A DNA stretch of 64,000 bases from an uncultured Duncaniella sp. (lineage in GTDB: Bacteria > Bacteroidota > Bacteroidia > Bacteroidales > Muribaculaceae): contig CAJUIX010000001.1 of assembly GCA_910586665.1 (NCBI GenBank), forward strand, positions 124,001-188,000. The letters run 5' to 3'. Each line of letters starts with the position of its first letter. The first letter of the stretch is position 1. The position numbers and the translations under genes were made by a program. The notes under the pieces were generated by a model, which ran no database searches, was not told the DNA's origin, and worked only from the letters and a program-made list of their open reading frames with translations. Shown in pieces: positions 8,173-15,079 of the stretch.

Positions 8173-8381
8173 TGCTTCTCTCCGAACAGTCCGGCGATAA
8201 GTTCCGCGCGGTTCCGGTTGCGCCACCGCTCCAGCCATAAGGCTTGACTGTAAAGCGCCGCCCATTCTTCCTCAGTTTCGATTTCATCGGCATTTATATG
8301 CAGGTTCGCCCGGATAAGGGCGCACCCCTTGGCGAACGTGTCCTCATCGTCGGCGTCCGCCAAGGTGTGCGCCTCTACAAG
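8169..8381 (-). CDS. Tail assembly chaperone, frameshift-encoded C-terminal part
   Basis: These 70 codons have no ATG of their own. They are in the -1 frame relative to the upstream chaperone and are entered through the A-AAA-AAC heptamer at 8381-8387. The product continues LVEAHTLADADDEDTF and ends GLFGEKH. Translation through the shift would give a fusion of about 184 residues. The same G/GT organisation is known from lambda and, as gp41/gp42, from Mu; the longer product binds the tape measure during assembly. A TTG at 8363 could in principle start a separate protein, but the slippery site makes fusion more likely. Confidence 0.7.
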   Translation of the reverse strand, partial: LVEAHTLADADDEDTFAKGCALIRANLHINADEIETEEEWAALYSQALWLERWRNRNRAELIAGLFGEKH

Positions 8382-8722
8382 TTTTTTAGCGACCCCATGC
8401 AGCCGTTAAGCAGTTTGTTCAACTGCACCTGTGCGGCCATGAAGAGCACCATGTCATGGCGCACAAATTCGCTGCCGCCCAGAAAACAGTGCTCGAACAT
8501 CACACGCCCGGACTCCACTTCGTCAGTCTTGGCTATCTTGGTGGTGCTCTTTACCGTGGCGAAGTCGGGACGTTTGAAATATATGATATGCGTTTCGTCG
8601 CCGTCAACTATATCCACACGGAACACCTTGCGGTGCTTCGCTTTCCATTCTTTTATGTTTGCTTCGGTCACGCCCCCGTCAAAGGTCCGGGCGTCGACTG
8701 TAGGTTGTTCCTGTTTTTCCAT
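8375..8722 (-). CDS. Tail assembly chaperone (gp41-like, short form)
   Basis: This 115-residue acidic protein lies between tail tube and tape measure, the standard place of the tail chaperone in contractile and siphophages. It contains a short beta unit (FRVDIVDGDETHIIYFKRPD) and a helical C-terminal half with MVLFMAAQVQLNKLL. The gene ends in CTA AAA AAC TTG TAG, and the slippery heptamer within this end lets a fraction of ribosomes continue in the -1 frame. Known chaperones of this type coat the tape measure before tube polymerisation. The identification rests on position, size and the frameshift site rather than on strong sequence similarity. Confidence 0.75.
   Translation of the reverse strand: MEKQEQPTVDARTFDGGVTEANIKEWKAKHRKVFRVDIVDGDETHIIYFKRPDFATVKSTTKIAKTDEVESGRVMFEHCFLGGSEFVRHDMVLFMAAQVQLNKLLNGCMGSLKNL
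8381..8387 (-). other. Programmed -1 ribosomal frameshift site A AAA AAC
   Basis: On the minus strand the coding frame reads CTA AAA AAC, which contains the canonical X XXY YYZ heptamer in the correct phase. The zero-frame stop follows two codons later. The -1 frame then stays open for 70 codons, up to the start of the next intergenic gap. Confidence 0.75.
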
Positions 8723-8797
8723 ATCTGTTTAATGCTGTTTTAATCGGTTTTTAAATGGAGTGATTGTGGCCGCCGGATTTTGCCCGGCGGCCTGCGG

Positions 8798-9244
8798 TCA
8801 GGCTGCTTTGCCCCATTCGATATGCGAGGGCACAATCGGGAGTTCCACCTCCTGCCCGGTGTCCCCCTCTTTCCATTTCCGGGCGTTCCCTGAAATATGG
8901 ATATTGCGGATCTTGTCCGTTACCAGCCGCCCGCTGTCGGGGATATACTGCACTATGATGTCGAACGGCGGCAGGTCCTGGAGCCGCCCGGTCGGGCTCT
9001 GCGCCGACAGCGCCTGCACCTCTTCCTGGTACAGTATCAGTTTGCCCGTGCACGTTATGCGGCCCTTGGCGCGCCCCACGGGGTAACGCCCGGCGCCCCA
9101 CTTGTTCACGATCTCCTGGTTGTCGTCATACTCCACGCCGGTTATGCCCGTTACAGGCACACCGCCGATCAGCACCACGATGTCGGCCCAGCTGCACAGC
9201 ATACCGTTCACCAGGGGGATACCGTTGTTGATTACACTTGCCAT
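8798..9244 (-). CDS. Tail tube protein
   Basis: This 148-residue beta-rich protein follows directly after the sheath gene, as tube genes do in contractile tails. Features typical of Mu gpM-like tube proteins are seen: an N-terminal strand region (VINNGIPLVNG), VGGVEYDD-type turns (ITGVEYDDNQEIVNKWGAGRYPVG), and a C-terminal beta segment (IRNIHISGNARKWKEGD). The tube is the inner channel around the tape measure. Length is in the normal range. The gap to the chaperone gene is 75 bp. The function is inferred from order plus overall pattern. Confidence 0.8.
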   Translation of the reverse strand: MASVINNGIPLVNGMLCSWADIVVLIGGVPVTGITGVEYDDNQEIVNKWGAGRYPVGRAKGRITCTGKLILYQEEVQALSAQSPTGRLQDLPPFDIIVQYIPDSGRLVTDKIRNIHISGNARKWKEGDTGQEVELPIVPSHIEWGKAA

Positions 9245-9268
9245 TGCTTTGTGTCTTTTGGGTTAGGG

Positions 9269-10474
9269 TTATACGATCTTTGCAAAACCGATCTTTATTC
9301 TCACGTGGCGCATCACAGGCACCGCCACCTTTTTGAGCACGATGTCAACCGTGCCGCTGGCGGCCACGTCCTGGTCGGGGTCGATCTCGGCTTTGTAGCC
9401 GCTCAGTTCGCCGGTTTTCTCCATGTCCTCTAAGGCATGGCCGGCTACGGTTTCCAGATGCGCCACGGTGTAACTGGCGAGTTTGCCCGTGTCGGCGTCC
9501 ACATACACGTTGCCCCCGAGTTCGGGTATCACATAGGCACGCACGCCGCGCGCTCCCTTGTCCATAGTGCGCACGCTCTCTATGCTGGAGAAGTCGCTTA
9601 TGGCCGAGTCCATGGTATGGCTGTCGTTCATGTAGCTGCCGCTCTGCCCCTGCTGGGTCACAAAGAACAGGTAACGCGCCGCGTCCAGCTGCTCCACCAG
9701 GGCCTTGTCTACATCGCGCAGCAGCGTACCGTCGCCGAACGCCGGCAGGCTCACGCCCGTAGGAAATTCTTTGACCCAGGCTATGCACTGATGCACCTTG
9801 GCCCGGCTTATCAGACCCAGCACAACACCCAGGCCGCTGACACTCGCTTTGCCGGCGTTGGCTTTGTCCTTGTACAGCTCGGCTCCGGCGCCGCTTCCGG
9901 CCTGGCCGATTACCACGCTGACACGGCATTTGCCGCCGCCGGCCAGCGTTGTGGATATCTGTTTCACGTTGGCAACTTTCGGGGCATACACCACCGACAA
10001 CTCCGCGCCCTGCGCCTCCAGCGTGTCGGCCTGTCCTTGGATTTTCACCAGGTCGTCCTCGCTCGGCACGCGGTCGCCGCACCATACGCCGATCTGGCGG
10101 ATCCGCCCGTCGGCGAAGTTCTGCACGGTCTTGATTTCCGCGAATGTCATGCTGTCAGTCTGTGGCTTCTCGAAGATGCCCACATACAGGCTCACCGCCG
10201 GGTTGAGGCGGTAAATCTCGCTCAGGTGGTAGTGCAACACGCGCACCGCCCACGGAACCGCCGTCTGTGTGCCGTCCGCTCCGGTGGTATGGTCCACGAT
10301 GCCGGCGGCCTCGGCGGCGTCTATGGTCGACAGCGCCTGCACGCGCTCGGCCTTGAAGCCTGCCGGTATGTCGCCGGCGGCCATGTATATCACCAGGCCC
10401 GTTATATGGTCCTCGCCCGGCAGCGATTTGGGGACGTTGCCGTTCTGGCGGTTTATGGTCAGACTGGTGCTCAT
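9269..10474 (-). CDS. Contractile tail sheath protein (DUF2586-like)
   Basis: The 401-residue protein resembles the DUF2586/Mu-type sheath family. It has an N-terminal strand region with GLVIYMAAGDIP, a central alpha/beta domain (VSLYVGIFEKP; VQNFADGRIRQIGVWCGD) and a C-terminal region with GNVYVDADTGKLASYTVAHLE. It ends in a strand (MRHVRIKIGFAKIV) suited to handshake-type interactions between sheath subunits. A sheath means a myovirus-type tail, in line with Mu. The start overlaps the stop of the upstream small gene (ATGA). It directly precedes the tube gene. The family is recognised by eye, supported by order and length. Confidence 0.85.
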   Translation of the reverse strand: MSTSLTINRQNGNVPKSLPGEDHITGLVIYMAAGDIPAGFKAERVQALSTIDAAEAAGIVDHTTGADGTQTAVPWAVRVLHYHLSEIYRLNPAVSLYVGIFEKPQTDSMTFAEIKTVQNFADGRIRQIGVWCGDRVPSEDDLVKIQGQADTLEAQGAELSVVYAPKVANVKQISTTLAGGGKCRVSVVIGQAGSGAGAELYKDKANAGKASVSGLGVVLGLISRAKVHQCIAWVKEFPTGVSLPAFGDGTLLRDVDKALVEQLDAARYLFFVTQQGQSGSYMNDSHTMDSAISDFSSIESVRTMDKGARGVRAYVIPELGGNVYVDADTGKLASYTVAHLETVAGHALEDMEKTGELSGYKAEIDPDQDVAASGTVDIVLKKVAVPVMRHVRIKIGFAKIV

Positions 10475-10830
10475 TTCGCGCTCACTTTTATGGTTTCCTT
10501 ACTCGGCAGGTTCCGGGCATGCGCCTTGGCGTCACCCTCTTGCACAAACACCTGCCCGTCGCTCGTCACCCATGCCTCGGTAAGGCCGTGGCGCTTACAC
10601 GCCGCCAGACCTACGGATCGGAGCGCCCCGCCGCTTTCAGCCTTGGCCCTCGGTTCTGTCTTGGCCTTGGCCGCTGTCTTGGTCGGCTTTGCCGGAGCTG
10701 CGGCGATTGTGGCCGAAGCCGCCAACACGTCCTCGACACTTGCCGCATTGTCCGCGACTGCCTGGGCTATGGCCTGCACGTTCTCCGCCGCTGTTTCCGC
10801 GGCGGTGTTATTTTTGGTTTCGTTACTCAT
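10471..10830 (-). CDS. Small phage structural protein, Ala/Lys-rich N-terminus
   Basis: This 119-residue protein has a low-complexity Ala/Asn/Lys-rich half (about residues 1-65) followed by a compact C-terminal segment with CKRHGLTEAWVTSDGQVFV. That segment looks like a small DNA- or protein-binding fold found in short phage genes next to head-tail genes. The stop overlaps the sheath start by four bases. The role is unknown; a head-tail connector or decoration function is possible from position only. Confidence 0.6.
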   Translation of the reverse strand: MSNETKNNTAAETAAENVQAIAQAVADNAASVEDVLAASATIAAAPAKPTKTAAKAKTEPRAKAESGGALRSVGLAACKRHGLTEAWVTSDGQVFVQEGDAKAHARNLPSKETIKVSAK

Positions 10831-10834
10831 GTCG

Positions 10835-11365
10835 TTAGCGTTTTTTGATTTTATAAACTATCCACCCGGCTGCCGCCAGGATCATTATTGCCGAAGCCCA
10901 TGCCGCGCCCTGTTTCATGCGCTCCCACAGGCCCGGTGCTTTGGTCGCCGTTACAGTCACTTCGTCCAGCTCGCCGCCGTAATAGTCCAGGTCGGTGTCT
11001 TCGCTGGCCGTGGTCGTCGCGGTGTTCTGCTCCGTGGTCCGCCTCGAGCCGCTGCTGTCGTGCCTCTGCCTTACCCGCGCTTTTACCGGCGGCCGCCCCG
11101 TTTCCGGGTCTTTGGGCTGCGTGGTGTCGTAGATCTCAATCTCCGTCACCGTCACACCCTCCGTCGTCTCCGTCCGGGTCGTCTCGTGCTTTTCCTCGCT
11201 CCGGCTTTCGGCGTGATCCGTCACTGTCACTGCCTCCGCCTTCTCCGTCCGGCTCTGCTCCGCCACCTTTCGGCTGGAGCAGCAGCTCGTATTTGACAGG
11301 ACAGCGGTCAACATGAGGACAGCCCCAAATACGCTCCAAAGCCTTGTTGAGCCTCTGTACATCAT
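10835..11365 (-). CDS. Candidate unimolecular spanin (lipoprotein with C-terminal membrane helix)
   Basis: The 176-residue product begins with a signal sequence ending in a lipoprotein-like site (AVLMLTAVLSNTSC). A long hydrophilic, Thr/Glu-rich periplasmic stretch follows. It ends with a membrane helix and basic tail (AWASAIMILAAAGWIVYKIKKR). An outer-membrane lipid anchor plus an inner-membrane helix in one chain is the topology of u-spanins such as T1 gp11, which join the two membranes in the last step of lysis. The lipobox is not perfect (Asn at -3). It sits beside the amidase gene, as lysis genes do, and its first 230 bases overlap the preceding gene in another frame. Confidence 0.6.
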   Translation of the reverse strand: MMYRGSTRLWSVFGAVLMLTAVLSNTSCCSSRKVAEQSRTEKAEAVTVTDHAESRSEEKHETTRTETTEGVTVTEIEIYDTTQPKDPETGRPPVKARVRQRHDSSGSRRTTEQNTATTTASEDTDLDYYGGELDEVTVTATKAPGLWERMKQGAAWASAIMILAAAGWIVYKIKKR

Positions 11366-11615
11366 TGCGTAGGTTGGTTATTTCGGCTTTGAGCGGCGGA
11401 ACAATACTCTCCATGAGTATGTCCGACGCCTTGCGCACGTTCTCCAGCTCGTGGCTCTTGACCTCGGCGAGCTTGTCTTTCATCTGCGCCCGCAACTGGT
11501 CCACCTCGGCCTGGTACTTGGCACGCATCAGCCGGCTGCCAACCCATGCCCCCACCGGGGTAGCTATCGCCGCCACAAGCGCCGATACTATGATTGTGAT
11601 TATTTCGCCGCTCAT
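11136..11615 (-). CDS. Membrane-anchored coiled-coil protein of the lysis cluster
   Basis: This 159-residue protein has one N-terminal membrane helix (IITIIVSALVAAIATPVGAW), then a predicted coiled coil (about residues 35-95), a Cys pair (GCPHVDRCPV) and a Gly/Asp/Ser-rich tail. The low-complexity tail lies in the region overlapped by the candidate spanin gene and is probably shaped by that overlap. Topology resembles Rz-type inner-membrane spanin subunits or a class III holin-like protein. It is encoded 7 bp after the amidase. Which lysis role it has cannot be decided from sequence. Confidence 0.6.
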   Translation of the reverse strand: MSGEIITIIVSALVAAIATPVGAWVGSRLMRAKYQAEVDQLRAQMKDKLAEVKSHELENVRKASDILMESIVPPLKAEITNLRNDVQRLNKALERIWGCPHVDRCPVKYELLLQPKGGGAEPDGEGGGSDSDGSRRKPERGKARDDPDGDDGGCDGDGD

Positions 11616-11622
11616 TCATGCG

Positions 11623-12045
11623 TTACTGTTTTATGCCGACCTCGGCAAGCCACTTTTTCACATCGAAACTGGGGCACGCCTTGGCGGCAAATTCATTATG
11701 TCCGTGCACTGTCGCGCCGGGGTATTGCTTGAGCAGGTCCTTGACCAACGTTGCAAGCGCAGTCCGCTGCGCGGACGTGCGTGTGTCCTTGGGGGTCTTG
11801 CCGTCGGCGGCGCAACCGCCGATATAGCACACGCCTATGGAGTTGGCGTTCTGCCCCGTGCAGTGTGCCCCGGCTACCGACAGGCTGCGCCCCGGGTGGA
11901 CGCTCCCGTCGCGGTAAATTACGAAGTGATACCCTATGCCGTTGAATTTGCGGGCTCGGTGCCACCTGTCTATATCCGCCACGGTAAAGTCCTTGCCCTC
12001 GGGGGTCGCAGCGCAGTGCAGGATTATTTTGTTTATCTTTCTCAA
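11623..12045 (-). CDS. Endolysin, N-acetylmuramoyl-L-alanine amidase (type 2)
   Basis: At 140 residues this is a single-domain amidase of the T7 lysozyme/PGRP family. It cleaves the bond between muramic acid and L-alanine in peptidoglycan. Zinc ligands are visible: His10 in IILHCAATPEG, His114 or His116 in VHGHNEF, and Cys124 in KACPSFD. Tyr39 and Lys122 fit the catalytic positions of T7 lysozyme. There is no signal peptide, so export would need a holin. It lies between the capsid gene and the membrane-protein genes, forming a compact lysis cassette placed unusually inside the structural operon. Confidence 0.93.
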   Translation of the reverse strand: MRKINKIILHCAATPEGKDFTVADIDRWHRARKFNGIGYHFVIYRDGSVHPGRSLSVAGAHCTGQNANSIGVCYIGGCAADGKTPKDTRTSAQRTALATLVKDLLKQYPGATVHGHNEFAAKACPSFDVKKWLAEVGIKQ

Positions 12046-12057
12046 TGTGCCCGAATT

Positions 12058-13140
12058 TTACGCGGCCTTGTCGCTCATTATCGCAGCGCGGCACTTGGTT
12101 TCGCTCAGGGGCAGGCAAATGCCGTACTGGTCGAAGTTCACCAGGCTGCGGTGGTTCTGCGGGTCGTTCTTGGCCTCGCTGTGATAGAATGTTGTGGAGC
12201 CTTGCGCTTTCATCATGCGGCCGGCGTAGAACGCCACGGTGCTGTGCGTGTCGGTGGCCGACGTCACCGCGCCCCAGGCCAGTTTTTTGCCGGTGGTAGA
12301 GTTGTAGTAAGGGGTTCCGTTATATTCGTATATGTCGAAACCGTAAAGCCTGCAAATTCTACCCTCTGTCTGGTTGATGTTATAATGTTCCTTGAATTGC
12401 TTGTCAACAGCCAGAAGGTCGTTGGCATGGTCAGAACACAATACCAGCACGCGGTCCTTTTTCGGAACGTCCATATTGTCGAACGCTTCTTTGAGTGCAA
12501 GAAGGTCCTCCGGGGTCAGGCGCTTGCGTCCGTTATATGCCGCACCGGTGGTACGGAGCACGGGTATGTCTTTGGCGTTCTGGTCAGGGGCGATTGCGTG
12601 TATCGCTCGCGCGCCGAATGCCTCTATCAGGGCGTCGCGGTGTCGCTCCTGCACACTCGCCATTTTGTCGTAGCTGATTGCGTGGAGCTCGTCGTCCGTT
12701 ACCGGCGTGGCCTCGGTCGTGAATTTGTCCAGACTGATAGGCTTGTCGGCGTCCTCCAGTGCTGTCACTTTGATAGGATAGGTGGTGTTGTTTACCAGCA
12801 CCTTGGGGTCGCCACCGATTGCCACGAAGTGGATCACGTCATTCTCCACATACTGGTTGTAACTGCGTATGCGTGTCAGCCAGCCCCACGACTCCAGGGC
12901 GGTGCGGAACTGCTTGATCTGTTCGCCGGTCCATATCTCTGTGAACACGCCGGCACGCATCGCTCCGGCAGGGGCGAAACGTCCGGCCACGAGCGCCACC
13001 ACGTTGCCGGCTACTGCGCCGGCGCCGGGGGCGCAGCCCACGGCCACGGCGAGTGTAGCCCCAGCCGCGGCGTTGAATGTCACGGCCGTGAGCATCATGC
13101 ACACAAGGCCGAAAATCTTTGCGAAAATTTTACCTTTCAT
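12058..13140 (-). CDS. Major capsid protein
   Basis: Gene order (prohead protease then this gene) and size (about 360 residues) point to the major capsid protein. The C-terminal two thirds show the HK97-like pattern, with a helix-rich region (TPEDLLALKEAFDNMDVPKKDRVLVLCSDHANDLL) and a beta-rich end. The N-terminus (MKGKIFAKIFGLVCMMLTAV) is strongly hydrophobic and looks like a signal peptide. It may instead be the delta region removed by the protease. A longer frame begins at 13191, but its first 17 codons overlap the protease gene, so ATG 13140 is preferred. The capsid call is inferred from context plus fold-like features. Confidence 0.8.
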   Translation of the reverse strand: MKGKIFAKIFGLVCMMLTAVTFNAAAGATLAVAVGCAPGAGAVAGNVVALVAGRFAPAGAMRAGVFTEIWTGEQIKQFRTALESWGWLTRIRSYNQYVENDVIHFVAIGGDPKVLVNNTTYPIKVTALEDADKPISLDKFTTEATPVTDDELHAISYDKMASVQERHRDALIEAFGARAIHAIAPDQNAKDIPVLRTTGAAYNGRKRLTPEDLLALKEAFDNMDVPKKDRVLVLCSDHANDLLAVDKQFKEHYNINQTEGRICRLYGFDIYEYNGTPYYNSTTGKKLAWGAVTSATDTHSTVAFYAGRMMKAQGSTTFYHSEAKNDPQNHRSLVNFDQYGICLPLSETKCRAAIMSDKAA

Positions 13141-13159
13141 TGTTATGGTTCTATTTGGT

Positions 13160-14188
13160 TCAGTCTTCGAGTTTGGGGCAGTCAACGCCATATTCCTCTT
13201 TGAAAAGGCGCATATATTCCGCCGGGTTGTTTTTGCGAAGCTCCAGGCGCTCGGCCTCGGGCACCTCGCCGAGCTTGGCGTAGGTCCTGGGGGCTTCGCC
13301 GGCGCCGGGGGCGCTCTGCTTGCCCAGGTTGATTGTTTCGGTGGGCTTCTGCTGGGGGTGCAGGGTGCCCAGGGTGTCGCGCAGCATCTCGATGCCGGCG
13401 GCCTTGCCTAACTTGATGTAGTGGTCACGCTGCTCCGCAAGGATTCGCCTTTCGGCCACGGCCTGGTCCACGGCCTGCGTCACGGCCGCAAGCTGGATCG
13501 TCTCGGCGCTGTCGGCACGTCCTTTCATCAGCGTAAGCGCGGCGGTCACCTGTTCCTCGGTCGCGGTTTCGGGCAGCCCGAGGAGTGCTTTCTGTTCTTT
13601 CGTCATTTCTGTTAATTTGGTTTTGGGGTTATTATTCTGTGTGCCGGACTCCGGCTCCTCTCTATCGCCGGTTTCATTGTCCGGCGCGGGTTCGGTTTCT
13701 TTCGTGAGTTGCAGCAGGGGAAGGCCGGGGTTGTCCTCGCCGGCGGCGAGTTTCAGCAGCTTGCCCTCCGCTCCGTACAGTTGCAGGGCTTCGTCATTGC
13801 CGCCAATATCCACGATGCTAACCTCTATCAGCTTGCACCGCGTTACGGTTTCGCGCGTCTGCCCCGGCACCACAAGCCCGGGGTCGGGGGTGGTTTCTAT
13901 CGGCTCCAGCCCGGCGCTCGCCATGCGCAAAAAGCCGTTCTCCCACTTGCTCTCTATCTGCTTGGCGAAGTCGTCGTTCTGGTCGAATACCGGCGTACCT
14001 ATCAGCTTGCCGTCCTCGATGCGCAGGTTCTCGACCCTGCCTATCGGCATGGCTCCCGGCTCCCAGCTCCTGCGGTGCATCCATAGCAGCACCGGGTTGC
14101 GCTCGTACTGGCTCAGGTCTATGCCGGCGGTCAGTACGCGGCTGCCGTAACTGTTCACGGCCTCGGTCGATATTATTACCTCTTTCAT
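13160..14188 (-). CDS. Prohead protease fused to scaffold-like domain
   Basis: This 342-residue protein combines an HK97-type S78 protease domain (residues 1 to about 150) with a helical scaffold-like C-terminal half, as in Mu gpI. Candidate catalytic residues are His38 in LLWMHRRSWEPG and Ser91 in RMASAGLEP. The linker is Glu/Pro/Asn-rich. The C-terminal half contains LLGLPETATEEQVTAAL and several charged helices that would form the scaffold. The frame is open back to TTG 14200, but ATG 14188 gives the normal N-terminus (MKEVIISTEAV). It is the first gene of the minus late operon, after a structured leader and a tRNA gene. Confidence 0.88.
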   Translation of the reverse strand: MKEVIISTEAVNSYGSRVLTAGIDLSQYERNPVLLWMHRRSWEPGAMPIGRVENLRIEDGKLIGTPVFDQNDDFAKQIESKWENGFLRMASAGLEPIETTPDPGLVVPGQTRETVTRCKLIEVSIVDIGGNDEALQLYGAEGKLLKLAAGEDNPGLPLLQLTKETEPAPDNETGDREEPESGTQNNNPKTKLTEMTKEQKALLGLPETATEEQVTAALTLMKGRADSAETIQLAAVTQAVDQAVAERRILAEQRDHYIKLGKAAGIEMLRDTLGTLHPQQKPTETINLGKQSAPGAGEAPRTYAKLGEVPEAERLELRKNNPAEYMRLFKEEYGVDCPKLED

Positions 14189-14201
14189 TGTCGTTTTCAA
14201 A

Positions 14202-14264
14202 AAGCCCGGGGCGCGGCGGCGCGATGGTGGGTGGAGGGGGTGTGTCCGCCGCGCCCGAGGGCTT
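14202..14264 (-). terminator. Large GC-rich hairpin before the late operon
   Basis: Arms at 14202-14219 and 14246-14264 pair over about 18 bases with one bulge (AAGCCC and GGGGCGCGGCGG paired with their complements). On the minus strand the hairpin is followed by a run of T (GGGCTTTTTG), the form of an intrinsic terminator. It sits 14 bases before the protease start, so it could end the tRNA transcript or act as an attenuator or antitermination target of the late operon. Confidence 0.55.
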
Positions 14265-14274
14265 GGTTTGTTTT

Positions 14275-14332
14275 GACCGTCCGGGCTTGTCGTGCCCTTG
14301 CTGTTGCAAATACCGTGGGCGCCCGGACGGTC
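14275..14332 (-). other. Second stem-loop in late-operon leader
   Basis: GACCGTCCGGGC at 14275-14286 is perfectly complementary to GCCCGGACGGTC at 14321-14332, a 12-bp stem with a 34-base loop. It lies between the tRNA and the terminator-like hairpin. A processing signal or regulatory RNA structure is possible; nothing decides between them. Confidence 0.5.
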
Positions 14333-14357
14333 GGGTCATTTCAAAATTCTCGGTTTG

Positions 14358-14430
14358 TTGCGGCGGCAGGATTCGGACCTGCGACCTCCGGGGAATGAGC
14401 CCGGCGAGCTGACCTCTGCTCCACGCCGCG
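14358..14430 (-). tRNA. Initiator-like tRNA-Met (CAU), phage-borne
   Basis: A cloverleaf folds from 14430 down to 14358: acceptor pairs GCGGCG with CGCCGC, D-stem GAGC/GCTC, anticodon stem CCGGG/CCCGG and T-stem GCAGG/CCTGC. The first base is C opposite A72, and the anticodon stem carries three G:C pairs next to the loop; both are hallmarks of bacterial initiator tRNA. The anticodon is CAT. Departures are CTCATTC in the anticodon loop (T37, C38 instead of A, A), TCC instead of TTC in the T loop, and CAA rather than CCA at the 3' end. It could be a working phage initiator tRNA, a decayed copy or a mimic. Confidence 0.72.
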
Positions 14431-14457
14431 ATGTCGTTTCTAATTCGTTCTGCGCCG

Positions 14458-14489
14458 CAAAGTTGAGCATAGTTCGCTACCCTAACAAA
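14458..14489 (-). promoter_or_regulatory. Promoter for the tRNA and minus late operon
   Basis: On the minus strand TTTG (14489-14486) is followed by 20 bases and CAACTTTG (14465-14458). This differs from the Bacteroidales consensus TTTG-N19-21-TAnnTTTG at one position. The predicted start near 14450 is about 20 bases before the tRNA. The -33 element is formed by the T-run of the neighbouring terminator hairpin. Confidence 0.5.
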
Positions 14490-14517
14490 AAGAGTGTAAA
14501 ACTTTTACACTCTTTTT
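14487..14517. terminator. Bidirectional terminator between divergent late operons
   Basis: A perfect 15-base inverted repeat (14487-14501 and 14503-14517) around one central base reads AAAAAGAGTGTAAAA on the left arm. It ends in T-runs on both strands. It lies between the tRNA promoter and the terminase gene, where it would insulate the two divergent units from readthrough. Confidence 0.75.
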
Positions 14518-14605
14518 TATTATGGTGCTTTTTTGAGCCAATTTTGCACCGTGAAAGCGTGCCCGCAGTGGACGCGCTGCATCTAATTCATGTAATTTAT
14601 TATGA

Positions 14606-15076
14606 ATGGCTACTAAAAAAGATCGTGAGCAGCAACGCGAACACGCCCGCCTGCTCTACATGCAGGGGGAGCCGCAGAAGTCTATCGCCGAAAAGGTCGG
14701 GGTGTCCGCTCAGACTGTAACAAAATGGGTCGCCGACGGCGGCTGGGAACAGGCCCGTGCCGCCGCCAACATCACCCGGCCGGAATTGGTCAATAAGATA
14801 CTTAACAGCATAAACGTACTGCTCGAAGATTTGGCGGCAGACCCCAGCCCGGAAAAAACGGCCGCAAGTGCCGATAAGCTGGTCAAGTTCGCCGCCACGG
14901 TCGAACGCCTCGACAAAAAAACATCGGTCGTCGATGTCATTGAGGTGTTTATGGCTTTCAGCAAATGGCTGCAATACCGCATGACTTTCGACCCCAATGT
15001 CACCCCGGAACTGCTCAAAACCATAAACCATTATCACGACCTCTTCATATCCGAAAAGTTGAAGGAAAGTTTTTAA
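14606..15076 (+). CDS. Terminase small subunit
   Basis: This 156-residue protein has an N-terminal helix-turn-helix (QGEPQKSIAEKVGVSAQTVTKWVADGGWE, about 20-48) and a helical C-terminal region that would oligomerise. Small terminase subunits recognise phage DNA and load the large subunit; in Mu they select packaging near the phage end. The large subunit follows after 3 bp. ATG 14606 is chosen because it gives MATKKDREQQREHARLL, typical of this family. It is the first gene of the plus late operon. A weak -7 match (CAATTTTG at 14537) lies upstream. Confidence 0.85.
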   Translation: MATKKDREQQREHARLLYMQGEPQKSIAEKVGVSAQTVTKWVADGGWEQARAAANITRPELVNKILNSINVLLEDLAADPSPEKTAASADKLVKFAATVERLDKKTSVVDVIEVFMAFSKWLQYRMTFDPNVTPELLKTINHYHDLFISEKLKESF

Positions 15077-15079
15077 CGC

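Noticed and set aside
9437..13203. Two plus-strand open frames of 619 codons opposite the sheath and capsid genes
   Set aside because: They are antisense shadows of well-supported structural genes and have no recognisable domain or start context.
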